A DNA stretch of 11,295 nt from Lachnospiraceae bacterium (lineage in GTDB: Bacteria > Bacillota_A > Clostridia > Lachnospirales > Lachnospiraceae), in contig JAFZRD010000069.1 of assembly GCA_017620055.1 (NCBI GenBank), positions 1 to 11,295 on the forward strand. Reading direction: 5' to 3'. The position numbers and the translations under genes are program-made. This document shows positions 1-6,474 of this stretch, piece by piece. How positions within the stretch are numbered: position 1 is the first letter of the stretch; every line of letters begins with the position of its first letter. A model generated the notes under the pieces. It was given only the letters and a program-made list of their open reading frames with translations. It was not told where the DNA came from and ran no database searches.

Positions 1-830
1 GCATGATCTATTATGAGCTCGGCATTGACTCCGAACGTCTTGTAAAGTATATCCTAAAACTTCTCGGAAAAGGCGGCGATATCCCCCATGGTGTACAGTC
101 CGAGCTTTGCGAGCCGCCTTGCCGTTCCGGCCCCGATCCTCCAGAAATCGGTGATCGGCGTGTGTGACCAGAGCTTTCTTCGAAACGACATTTCATCCAG
201 CTCCGCTATACGGACTCCGTCCTCATCCGCCGGCATGTGCTTGGCAACGATATCCATCGAGACCTTACAGAGGAACATGTTGGTGCCTATTCCCGCGGTC
301 GCGGTGATCCCCGTGTTCGCAAGGACATCCCTTATCATCGTGATCGCGAGTTCATGGGCACTCATACGGTATGTATCAAGATATGACGTTGCGTCGATGA
401 ATACCTCGTCGCAGGAATACACCAGTATATCCTCCGGCGCGACGTACTTGAGGTAGATACGGTAAATGTCGGTACTGTACTTCATGTACAGCGACATCCT
501 CGGTGTCGCGACTATGTATGAAAGCTCAAGCGAAGGGTCTGTATCGAGCATGTTCGTGTCATAAGACTCGCCCGAAAACCTCCGCCCGGGTGCATTTGAA
601 AGGCGCATCGCATTAACCGTCCTAACCGCCTGCACAACCTCAAACAGTCTCGGACGGCCGGGAATACCGTGCCTCTTAAGGCCCGGCGAGACGGCAAGGC
701 ATATGGTCTTATCCGTACGGGAGGAATCTGCCACGACGAGATTGGTCGTAAGCGGATCGAGAGAGCGGTCGACACACTCGACCGAGGCATAGAAACTCTT
801 GAGATCTATGGCGATATACGACCGGTCCAC
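1..830 (-). pseudogene. Y-family (UmuC/DinB-like) translesion DNA polymerase, interrupted by in-frame TAG; 3' part off window
   Basis: Encodes the palm, fingers and start of the thumb of a Y-family lesion-bypass polymerase, which copies damaged template at stalled forks. The start is GTG at 828-830, six bases after a strong AAGGAGGT. Visible motifs are IAIDLKSFYASVE (residues 6-18; D9 metal ligand, Y14 at the steric-gate position), SPGLKRHGIPGRPRLFEV (48-65), YSCDEVFID (138-146; catalytic D141/E142) and a helix-hairpin-helix region (about 228-252). Codon 259 is TAG (54-56 on the plus strand). The same frame continues open to the edge as DILYKTFGVNAELIIDHA, which is the typical continuation of this family, so the stop lies inside the gene and is not its natural end. 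Full members are roughly 450-500 residues, so the 258-residue product would lack the rest of the thumb and the little finger and is probably inactive. A GAG-to-TAG change is the simplest origin. Family call is strong; whether the stop is real, an assembly error or suppressed is open. Confidence 0.88.
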
Positions 831-835
831 GATGT

Positions 836-843
836 ACCTCCTT
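836..843 (-). promoter_or_regulatory. Ribosome binding site of the Y-family polymerase
   Basis: On the minus strand this reads AAGGAGGT, a near-perfect Shine-Dalgarno sequence, with a short spacer before the GTG start at 828-830. It decides the GTG start, which also gives the family-typical N-terminus MDRSYIAIDLKSFYASVE. Confidence 0.85.
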
Positions 844-868
844 CCCGAAAACGTGATCCTACAAATAT

Positions 869-897
869 ATTATCGAACAGATGTTCCCGGATGTCAA
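869..897 (-). promoter_or_regulatory. Sigma-A type promoter of the Y-family polymerase
   Basis: On the minus strand the -35 is a perfect TTGACA (892-897). It is followed by exactly 17 bases and a -10 of GATAAT (869-874), one mismatch from consensus. Transcription would start near 862, giving a leader of about 30 bases that contains the ribosome binding site. The LexA box lies in the spacer and touches the -10, so repressor binding would block RNA polymerase. Confidence 0.8.
874..887 (-). promoter_or_regulatory. LexA (SOS) box
   Basis: The plus strand reads CGAACAGATGTTCC, matching the Gram-positive LexA/DinR operator CGAAC-N4-GTTC(G) with one deviation at the last base. It sits between the -35 and -10 of the polymerase promoter, the classic repressing position. 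Translesion polymerases are standard SOS genes, so function and site agree. The operator is far (about 60-75 bases) from the start site of the divergent cyclase gene and is unlikely to repress that gene directly. Confidence 0.85.
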
Positions 898-945
898 TCG
901 GGAAATACCGGAGCGGGAAAAAATAATGTGAAGCACGTGATTTTC

Positions 946-954
946 TGATATAAT
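946..954 (+). promoter_or_regulatory. Extended -10 promoter of the sensor diguanylate cyclase
   Basis: TGATATAAT combines a perfect TATAAT (949-954) with an upstream TG, the extended -10 arrangement that can work without a good -35. No convincing -35 is seen at 16-18 bases. Transcription would start near 961, about 38 bases before the chosen ATG. Confidence 0.6.
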
Positions 955-983
955 CAATATGTATACTCACTATTGATGTGATG

Positions 984-990
984 ACAGGAG
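984..990 (+). promoter_or_regulatory. Ribosome binding site deciding the start of the first cyclase
   Basis: ACAGGAG lies eight bases before the ATG at 999. The in-frame GTG at 978 and ATG at 981 lie upstream of or overlap this site and have no comparable site of their own, so 999 is preferred. Confidence 0.7.
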
Positions 991-998
991 ACCGGCTG

Positions 999-2435
999 AT
1001 GAAAAAAGAGCGCTTTGTTTCGCTGAAACTGAAAATGACAATAGGCATCATCGTGATATGTATGCTGATCGGAGTACTGGCGATAATGGCTGTCAACGAT
1101 ATCGCGACCAGTATCATCGACGAGGAGTACGGTGACAAAGCCGAACAGATTGCAGAGGCCGTGGCCACGACCGTTGATCCGGAAGATGTCAAAGAGCTGG
1201 ACGAAGCTGTCATGAGTATATACAGAAACGTGGATGAAGTCGTTCCGAGTTCCGAGTGGGGGTCCGACGAATGGAACGCTTACATGGCAAATTACGAGGG
1301 CATTGAAGATCTTCCCGTGTTCGTAAAACTCCGGGATCATTTCCGAAAATATCAGGATATTTTTCAGGTCGACTGTATATACATAATCGACTACCAGAAA
1401 CAGGTCCTTCACGGCATATATATAGTTGACGGTGATTATGACGATCCATGTCCTCCCGGATGTGTCGATTCTTTTGCGGACGGTATATGGCCCGAGACAA
1501 GGGAATCGGTCGTTCCTGCGACGATAACGAATGAGGATGTATACGGATGGCTCGTTACCGCGGCATATCCCATTACGATCGACGGAAAAGGCGTCGGACA
1601 TCTGTGCGTCGACATCTCGATGAACGACATCAAGGCAAAGGAGAACGGTTATGTTGTCACTACCGCGATAGTGATCATCGGACTTGCGATCATAATGCTC
1701 GTTGCATCGCTTCTGTACCTGAGCCGTAACGTCATAAAGCCAGTGTCCAAACTGTCCGACACGGCGAAGAACTACTGCTCGGAGAACAATGATGTCGTGC
1801 ATCATGAATTTGAAAAGCTGCAGATCGGAACGCATGATGAGATATCGGAACTTCTGTCTTCAATGAAGCAGATGGAAGCCGACATGAACACGAACATCAA
1901 TACGCTCATCAATACGAAACTGGCACTCAGGGAAACGGAAGAGAAGGCGATCAAGGATTCGCTGACCGGTATCCGTAACAAGACGGCATATGATGGCGAG
2001 GTTGAGAAACTCGAAGCGGATCTTGCCGACGGATTCAACGAGTTCGGTCTGGCAATGGTGGACCTCAACTTCCTGAAGAGGACAAACGATACATACGGTC
2101 ACGAAAAAGGTGATATTTCGATCAGAAGACTCTGCATGCTCGTCTGTGAAGTGTTCGAGCACTCACCGGTATTCAGGATCGGCGGTGACGAATTCATAGT
2201 TGTCCTCAAGAACCGCGATTACAGAAATGTTGACAATCTCATCGCAGACTTCTGCGAGCGTCTCAAGGCGGTCGCGGAAGATGATACGCTTGAGCCGTGG
2301 GAGAAGATATCCGCCGCTATCGGTTATTACAAGTTCGATAAGAAGGTGGACAAGACGGTCGAGGATGTGTTCAAGAAAGCCGACAAGGCTATGTATGACA
2401 TGAAAGTTGCGATGAAGGCCGACAGAAAAGACTGA
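999..2435 (+). CDS. Membrane sensor diguanylate cyclase (Cache-like sensor, HAMP, GGDEF)
   Basis: A 478-residue inner-membrane enzyme predicted to make cyclic di-GMP from two GTP in response to an external signal. The order is a short basic N-terminus, TM1 (about 14-34), an extracytoplasmic region (35-217) whose end (YGWLVTAAYPITIDGKGVG) looks like a Cache fold, TM2 (about 219-241), a HAMP linker (242-300) and a GGDEF domain (320-474). GGDEF is intact at 395-399 within HSPVFRIGGDEF, and the nucleotide-binding NDTYGHEKGD is present. The four residues at the I-site position are FEHS, not RxxD, so product inhibition through that site is not expected. The sensor carries a CPPGC motif (C151, C155). 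The gene diverges from the SOS polymerase and its stop lies five bases from the stop of a second, convergent cyclase. The signal is unknown. Confidence 0.9.
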   Translation: MKKERFVSLKLKMTIGIIVICMLIGVLAIMAVNDIATSIIDEEYGDKAEQIAEAVATTVDPEDVKELDEAVMSIYRNVDEVVPSSEWGSDEWNAYMANYEGIEDLPVFVKLRDHFRKYQDIFQVDCIYIIDYQKQVLHGIYIVDGDYDDPCPPGCVDSFADGIWPETRESVVPATITNEDVYGWLVTAAYPITIDGKGVGHLCVDISMNDIKAKENGYVVTTAIVIIGLAIIMLVASLLYLSRNVIKPVSKLSDTAKNYCSENNDVVHHEFEKLQIGTHDEISELLSSMKQMEADMNTNINTLINTKLALRETEEKAIKDSLTGIRNKTAYDGEVEKLEADLADGFNEFGLAMVDLNFLKRTNDTYGHEKGDISIRRLCMLVCEVFEHSPVFRIGGDEFIVVLKNRDYRNVDNLIADFCERLKAVAEDDTLEPWEKISAAIGYYKFDKKVDKTVEDVFKKADKAMYDMKVAMKADRKD

Positions 2436-2440
2436 CGGCT

Positions 2441-4072
2441 TCAGCCTCCGTGGATCTTCAGGTCGCGTTTGTCTTCGTACATTTTGTTGTCGGCGCGTTC
2501 AAATACTTCCGAAACAGTGTGATCCCTGCCCGGTTCGAATTCCGACATACCCGATGCTATAACGGGACCGTTCTCATTCAGTACATTGGCCATGATCTGC
2601 TCATGAAGCCGGATGATCAGGTCTTCTCTGGAATTGTAATCCTCGCCTGAGAGGAATATTACGAACTCATCCCCTCCTATACGAAATACCGGACTGTGTG
2701 TGAATATGTCACACAGCATCTTGGCCGCGGACCTGATGTATTCGTCGCCGGCCTTGTGGCCTTCGGTGTCATTGATCTTCTTGAGGTTATTGACGTCGCA
2801 GACGGCGATCGCAAACGGCAGGTAGTCGACACCGCTGTCGATATTGTTCTGTACCGACTGCTCAAGTTCCGAATACGCCGTTTTGTTCTTGATACCCGTC
2901 AGTTCGTCGCGTCTTGCGAGCTCCTTCTCGGTATTGAGCGCTTTAAGATGCTCTTTCTCCTTGTTCACTTCATCGTCTATGTTTTCCACACCTATGATAA
3001 AATGAGCGGAGTCGCTCGACCTTCTGGCCATCATTCTCGTATGCTGGGATCTGTCGTTAACTATGAGACGGTATTCGATGGTCACCTGCCTTCGCGTATC
3101 AAGGGCCGAGAGCAGATAATCCCTGTCGGTAAGTTCGGTAACGCGCTCCGCGTCCTGCGGATGCACGATGAGAGGTATGTTGCGTCTGATGTCACCGAAG
3201 AAATCATCTCCGGATCTGTCTATCTGAAGTTGTCCGTATATGTTGCGGGCGCTGAATCCCACATAGTTCCCGTCATTGGCATCAACGTAATATATGGCAT
3301 CGTAGTTGGAAGCAAGTCCTTCCGCTATCTGGGAGAATGTGATCGTCTTCTTCTGATTTTCGCGAAGCGTGGTCTCCGCTTTCTGCTCCGCATTCTGAAG
3401 CTTTATGTCCATATCGTGTTTCTCGTCCTCCTCGACGAACACGTGGATAAGGCATGTAGATACGAGCGTTCCGATCGCATAGAAAGGAAGGAACGGATAC
3501 TTCGTCTGGAGGATTATGAACACAGCCATCACGGCGCCGGAAGCACTCACGGTCATGTAGCGGCGTTTGTCCTTAGCCTCCATTCTCGAAGAAACGAACA
3601 GGGAATATACGGCGAGCGTCATCTGGAGAAGGAACAGGACGATGAAGATGATATAGCGGGCCGACCCCGGGACATATCCTTCTTCGGCGTTGAAATCGAA
3701 GATGACAGGATTGAATATATTGACTATGAGATGGAGCACGGTAAACGCGAAAATCACATGCCCCGCATATATCAGGTTCCTGCTGCGCTTTCCCTTTCTG
3801 CCTACGTACTCGACAACATAACGCACCCATAAGAGAACGGACAGGGCAAGTGAGAGGAAGTAGAGCAGTGTGTCTCCGTACGCGAGCGGTACGATGCGAA
3901 GTTCGTTAAACAGTCCCCACATTATGTCGGAAACATAATACAGAAGAATGCAAAGCAGAAATTCCCTGTATCGGATCATATATGTGGGAAGATCATCTCT
4001 TTTCTTCAGAACATCATGATTGATTATCAGATGAAGTATCAAAGACAAAATTCCGAAACTTGCGTAGTACAT
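2441..4072 (-). CDS. Multi-TM diguanylate cyclase with PAS-like domain and GGDEF
   Basis: A 543-residue membrane protein predicted to synthesise cyclic di-GMP. The N-terminal 213 residues contain six or seven hydrophobic segments with short loops, resembling 7TM sensor modules. They are followed by a charged, probably coiled-coil stretch (214-245), a PAS-like region (about 246-370; DAIYYVDANDGNYVGFSARN near its start) and a GGDEF domain (389-540). GGDEF is intact at 466-470 and is preceded by HSPVFRI, as in the neighbouring cyclase; INDTEGHKAGD supplies the nucleotide-binding region. The I-site position reads FTHS, so there is no RxxD. An upstream in-frame start at 4132 is rejected because it lies ahead of the probable -10 (4101-4106). 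ATG at 4072 has GGGAGG upstream. The two cyclases differ in sensor design, so they probably read different cues into the same messenger pool. No phosphodiesterase or PilZ protein is in the window. Confidence 0.9.
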   Translation of the reverse strand: MYYASFGILSLILHLIINHDVLKKRDDLPTYMIRYREFLLCILLYYVSDIMWGLFNELRIVPLAYGDTLLYFLSLALSVLLWVRYVVEYVGRKGKRSRNLIYAGHVIFAFTVLHLIVNIFNPVIFDFNAEEGYVPGSARYIIFIVLFLLQMTLAVYSLFVSSRMEAKDKRRYMTVSASGAVMAVFIILQTKYPFLPFYAIGTLVSTCLIHVFVEEDEKHDMDIKLQNAEQKAETTLRENQKKTITFSQIAEGLASNYDAIYYVDANDGNYVGFSARNIYGQLQIDRSGDDFFGDIRRNIPLIVHPQDAERVTELTDRDYLLSALDTRRQVTIEYRLIVNDRSQHTRMMARRSSDSAHFIIGVENIDDEVNKEKEHLKALNTEKELARRDELTGIKNKTAYSELEQSVQNNIDSGVDYLPFAIAVCDVNNLKKINDTEGHKAGDEYIRSAAKMLCDIFTHSPVFRIGGDEFVIFLSGEDYNSREDLIIRLHEQIMANVLNENGPVIASGMSEFEPGRDHTVSEVFERADNKMYEDKRDLKIHGG

Positions 4073-4083
4073 TTGGCACCAAA

Positions 4084-4089
4084 CCTCCC
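4084..4089 (-). promoter_or_regulatory. Ribosome binding site of the second cyclase
   Basis: The minus strand reads GGGAGG with an 11-base gap to the ATG at 4070-4072. The gap is a little long. No other in-frame start nearby has a better site. Confidence 0.55.
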
Positions 4090-4100
4090 GATACTTCAAT

Positions 4101-4106
4101 ATTATA
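4101..4106 (-). promoter_or_regulatory. -10 element for the second cyclase
   Basis: A perfect TATAAT on the minus strand would start transcription near 4094, just ahead of the ribosome binding site at 4084-4089. The -35 position holds only a weak CTGTAT (4124-4129, 17-base spacing), so the promoter may be weak or activator-dependent. Confidence 0.5.
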
Positions 4107-4139
4107 ACCGAAAATGTGCGTAAATACAGCATTTTTTGA

Positions 4140-4158
4140 GATTAATACGTTTTTAATC
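4140..4158. repeat. Inverted repeat GATTAA-N7-TTAATC in the divergent promoter region
   Basis: A perfect 6-bp dyad with a 7-base spacer lies between the leftward cyclase promoter and the rightward ABC-operon promoter, about 20 bases upstream of the latter's -35. Its size fits a dimeric regulator site. The region is very AT-rich, so chance formation is possible. Confidence 0.35.
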
Positions 4159-4178
4159 TAAATTTAATATAATATATC

Positions 4179-4207
4179 TTGACATGCTATATTATATGAC
4201 GTATAGT
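4179..4207 (+). promoter_or_regulatory. Promoter of the tripartite ABC operon
   Basis: A perfect -35 TTGACA (4179-4184), a 17-base spacer and a -10 TATAGT (4202-4207, one mismatch) form a near-consensus housekeeping promoter. The start site would be near 4214, giving a leader of only about 20 bases before the ATG at 4233. The spacer and -10 form an imperfect dyad (TGCTATA...TATAGTA). The promoter strength suggests either constitutive expression or control by a repressor. Confidence 0.8.
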
Positions 4208-4217
4208 ATTGCACGAA

Positions 4218-4224
4218 GCGAGGT
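4218..4224 (+). promoter_or_regulatory. Ribosome binding site deciding the adaptor start
   Basis: GCGAGGT ends eight bases before the ATG at 4233. An in-frame TTG at 4209 lies upstream of the predicted transcription start and so is unlikely to be used. Confidence 0.6.
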
Positions 4225-4232
4225 ATAAATCC

Positions 4233-5621
4233 ATGAAACACAAAAAACTGATGATCGGAACTTGTATTGCAGTGGCAGCGGCAGTCGGAGGAGTGTCGGT
4301 AACGGCTTCGGCCGGGACGGCGATCAAAACGGCCGTGGCCGAAACGGGACAGCTTGACTGTGAACTCGAGCTGAACGGAAAGGTGGAGAGCCTTTCGGAA
4401 AAATCATATTTTGCCAAGATCGGCGGACGGATAGGGACCGTGAATGTCAAAGAGGGTGATTTTGTCAAAAAGGGAGACCTTCTGATCTCCTATGATGTGG
4501 AGGACATCACTCTTGCGCAGACACTGACGGAACTTGACGTTGCGGCTGACCAGGGCGGATATGACGATTCGAAGCAGGCGGGCGGACGCGTCGCGGGCCT
4601 TTATGGCGAGGCGAAGAACTCGATCGGTGAGCTCGAGCAGCAGATAGCAACGACGGAGGCAGTTATCCTGATGACGCAGCAGGCGCTCACGGACAGGAAA
4701 TCCGAACTGTCGGCACACGGTGCGCAATTGCAGGGAGATCTTGCCGGATGTGTTGTTGATGATGAGGATGATGACATATATGAAGTTGAAAGGTGCCGCG
4801 GGAACATCCAGAAAGAGATCGCACAGAACTCATACGAACAGCAGTATGATCCTGAGATAATCAGGAAGCAGGAAGAATTGGATTACCTGAACTACCTGAT
4901 GGCCACATACAAGGAAAAGAAGTCGGTCATGGAGAGTCAGAAGGCCGCAACGCAGTTAAACCTTCAGACTAAGGGCGCCAAGGAGAAGCTCGAAGCCGTC
5001 AAGGCAGCAGATGATCTTGTCAACGAGTCGAAACTTAAGGATTACGAGGAAGCGCTTGCCGGTATAAGGGCCGATTTCGACGGAGTAGTCACAAAGCTTT
5101 CGGTCTCGGAAGGAAGCCACGTGAGTGCGGGAGCCGAGCTCGTTACGATACAGTCGCTCGAAGACATAGCCGTTGTTTGTAACGTCAACAAGTACGACAT
5201 CATAAATATAGAAGAGGGCCAGAGCGCAACGGCCCATATCAAGAACAAGGATTACACATGCCGTGTATCGAGGATAGAAAAGAAGACGAGTGAGGAATCG
5301 GGCACACCCGGTATCAGGGTGGAACTTAAGATCGATTCTCCCGATGATTCGATCATCCTCGGTATCGAGACCAAAACATACATCCAGACGGCAATGCTCG
5401 CATATGCACTGCTTGTTCCTACCGATGCGGTATGCTCCGACGATGAAGGCGACTACGTGTTCGTCATCAACGAGCAGAAGGCCGAAAGACGTCCGGTCAC
5501 AACGGGTGTCAGAAACGATGACATGACCGAGATCCGTGACGGCCTTCAGGCCGGAGAGACGGTAGGATGGGATGAGATGGCGGAACTGACCGACGGACAG
5601 AAGGTCAAAGTTCAGCAGTAA
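4233..5621 (+). CDS. MacA/YknX-like periplasmic-adaptor-type subunit of a tripartite ABC system (HlyD family)
   Basis: A 462-residue membrane-anchored adaptor that should link the FtsX-type permease encoded downstream to its extracytoplasmic substrate path. An N-terminal hydrophobic segment (about 5-28) acts as anchor or signal peptide. A first lipoyl half-motif (about 57-88; IGTVNVKEGDFVKKGDLL) is followed by a long helical hairpin (about 90-275), a second lipoyl half (277-305; ADFDGVVTKLSVSEGSHVSAG), a beta-barrel region and a C-terminal membrane-proximal domain beginning near PTDAV. The halves flanking a coiled coil are the hallmark of HlyD/MacA adaptors. At the presumed hairpin tip is an acidic run, VVDDEDDDIYEVE (174-186), bracketed by C173 and C188, which I do not recall as a family feature. 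The gene is first in its operon, 12 bases before the ATPase. Gram-positive relatives (YknX type) work without an outer-membrane channel. The substrate is unknown. Confidence 0.88.
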   Translation: MKHKKLMIGTCIAVAAAVGGVSVTASAGTAIKTAVAETGQLDCELELNGKVESLSEKSYFAKIGGRIGTVNVKEGDFVKKGDLLISYDVEDITLAQTLTELDVAADQGGYDDSKQAGGRVAGLYGEAKNSIGELEQQIATTEAVILMTQQALTDRKSELSAHGAQLQGDLAGCVVDDEDDDIYEVERCRGNIQKEIAQNSYEQQYDPEIIRKQEELDYLNYLMATYKEKKSVMESQKAATQLNLQTKGAKEKLEAVKAADDLVNESKLKDYEEALAGIRADFDGVVTKLSVSEGSHVSAGAELVTIQSLEDIAVVCNVNKYDIINIEEGQSATAHIKNKDYTCRVSRIEKKTSEESGTPGIRVELKIDSPDDSIILGIETKTYIQTAMLAYALLVPTDAVCSDDEGDYVFVINEQKAERRPVTTGVRNDDMTEIRDGLQAGETVGWDEMAELTDGQKVKVQQ

Positions 5622-5633
5622 AAGGTGCGGCAT

Positions 5634-6473
5634 ATGGAAACCGAAAAGAAAGAAACAGTCACAACGGATAAAAAGAGGATCATATACACGAAGGACCTGT
5701 GCAAATCGTTCACGACGGGTAACGTCGAGCAGCAGGTACTCAAGAACCTTGATATGGAGATCTTCGCGGGTGATTTTACCGTTATAATGGGTAACTCCGG
5801 ATCGGGAAAGAGTACGCTCCTGTACGCGCTCTCCGGCATGGACCGGCCGAGCATGGGTGCGATCACATACGAGACGGAGGGTGAGGAGCCGACAAGGATC
5901 ACAGGGTACACCAACGATCAGCTCGCCAGATTCCGCCGTGATCACGTGGGATTCGTGTTTCAGCAGAATTACCTCAACGACAGCATGAGTGCGCTTGATA
6001 ACGTGATGATAGTCGGACTCTTAAAGCACAGCAACCGCAAAGAGCTGGCCGAGCGTGCCAAGGAACTTCTCGTACGGGTTGAGATAGAGGACGGGGACTG
6101 GGACAAGTTCCCGACGCAGATGTCGGGAGGTATGCAGCAAAGGGTCGCTGTTGTCAGAGGCGTTATCAACAGCCCCGAAGTGCTGTTCGCGGATGAGCCG
6201 ACAGGTGCGCTCAATTCACAGAATACCGAAAACGTTTTGAACATTTTATCTGACCTTAATGCCGAGGGTCAGAGCATAGTGATGGTTACACATACGCTTG
6301 CCGCCGCCGAACGCGGGAACAGGATCATATATCTTGCAGACGGCGTGATATCCGATGAAGTGGAGCTCGGACCCTATGTGGGAAACTACAAGGATGAGAG
6401 CAACCCGAACATGAAAGAGGCTGCCGAGAGGCACAAAAAGCTCAAATCATTCCTTCAGGATATGGGGTGGTAG
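5634..6473 (+). CDS. ABC transporter ATP-binding subunit (MacB/LolD/FtsE class)
   Basis: A 279-residue cytoplasmic ATPase that powers the permease encoded next. All motifs are intact: Walker A GNSGSGKST (53-61), Q-loop FVFQQNYL (Q110), signature MSGGMQQR (163-170), Walker B VLFADEPTGAL with catalytic E188, and the H-loop MVTH (H220). LDN after the Q-loop and ADEPTGALNSQ are typical of the class that pairs with FtsX-like permeases and acts by mechanotransmission or peptide/lipid export. ATG at 5634 is preferred over an in-frame GTG at 5625, because AAAGGT (5621-5626) is well spaced from the ATG but overlaps the GTG. A roughly 20-residue charged N-terminal extension (EKKETVTTDKKR) precedes the fold, and a C-terminal tail of about 45 residues follows the H-loop region. 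Its stop is one base from the permease start, so translation is probably coupled. Confidence 0.95.
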   Translation: METEKKETVTTDKKRIIYTKDLCKSFTTGNVEQQVLKNLDMEIFAGDFTVIMGNSGSGKSTLLYALSGMDRPSMGAITYETEGEEPTRITGYTNDQLARFRRDHVGFVFQQNYLNDSMSALDNVMIVGLLKHSNRKELAERAKELLVRVEIEDGDWDKFPTQMSGGMQQRVAVVRGVINSPEVLFADEPTGALNSQNTENVLNILSDLNAEGQSIVMVTHTLAAAERGNRIIYLADGVISDEVELGPYVGNYKDESNPNMKEAAERHKKLKSFLQDMGW

Positions 6474-6474
6474 C

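Larger units (their letters stand above)
842..919. repeat. Four TTCCCG/CGGGAA hexamers in the divergent intergenic region
   Basis: TTCCCG occurs at 842-847 and 884-889. Its reverse complement CGGGAA occurs at 899-904 and 914-919. The middle two form a perfect 6-bp inverted repeat with a 9-base loop (884-904) centred on the polymerase -35; the last two are direct repeats with a 15-base period. The hexamers are plainly present. A role as binding sites for a second regulator is inference. Confidence 0.4.

Noticed and set aside
54..56. TAG as a reassigned sense codon genome-wide
   Set aside because: TAG serves as the natural stop of the ATPase, the permease and hflK in this window, where the next gene starts one or a few bases later or a terminator follows.
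874..887. SOS control of the divergent diguanylate cyclase by the same LexA box
   Set aside because: The box is about 60 or more bases upstream of the cyclase -10 and does not overlap its promoter; direct repression is unlikely, though not impossible.
978..998. Upstream GTG (978) and ATG (981) starts for the first cyclase
   Set aside because: They lie upstream of or overlap the ACAGGAG ribosome site at 984-990 that serves the ATG at 999, and would add only seven residues without conserved character.
2435..2451. Possible hairpin ACGG...CCGT at the convergent stop codons
   Set aside because: Only a 4-bp stem (or an alternative 3-4 bp inner stem) and no T-run on either strand; too weak to call a terminator.
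2696..3832. Long plus-strand open frame (378 codons) opposite the second cyclase
   Set aside because: It is fully antisense to a gene with clear GGDEF and PAS-like features; the translation has no recognisable domain and no ribosome site. It is a by-product of codon usage poor in TTA, CTA and TCA.
4073..4132. N-terminal extension of the second cyclase to 4132
   Set aside because: The extended start lies upstream of the probable -10 (4101-4106) and so would not be on the transcript; ATG at 4072 has its own GGGAGG.
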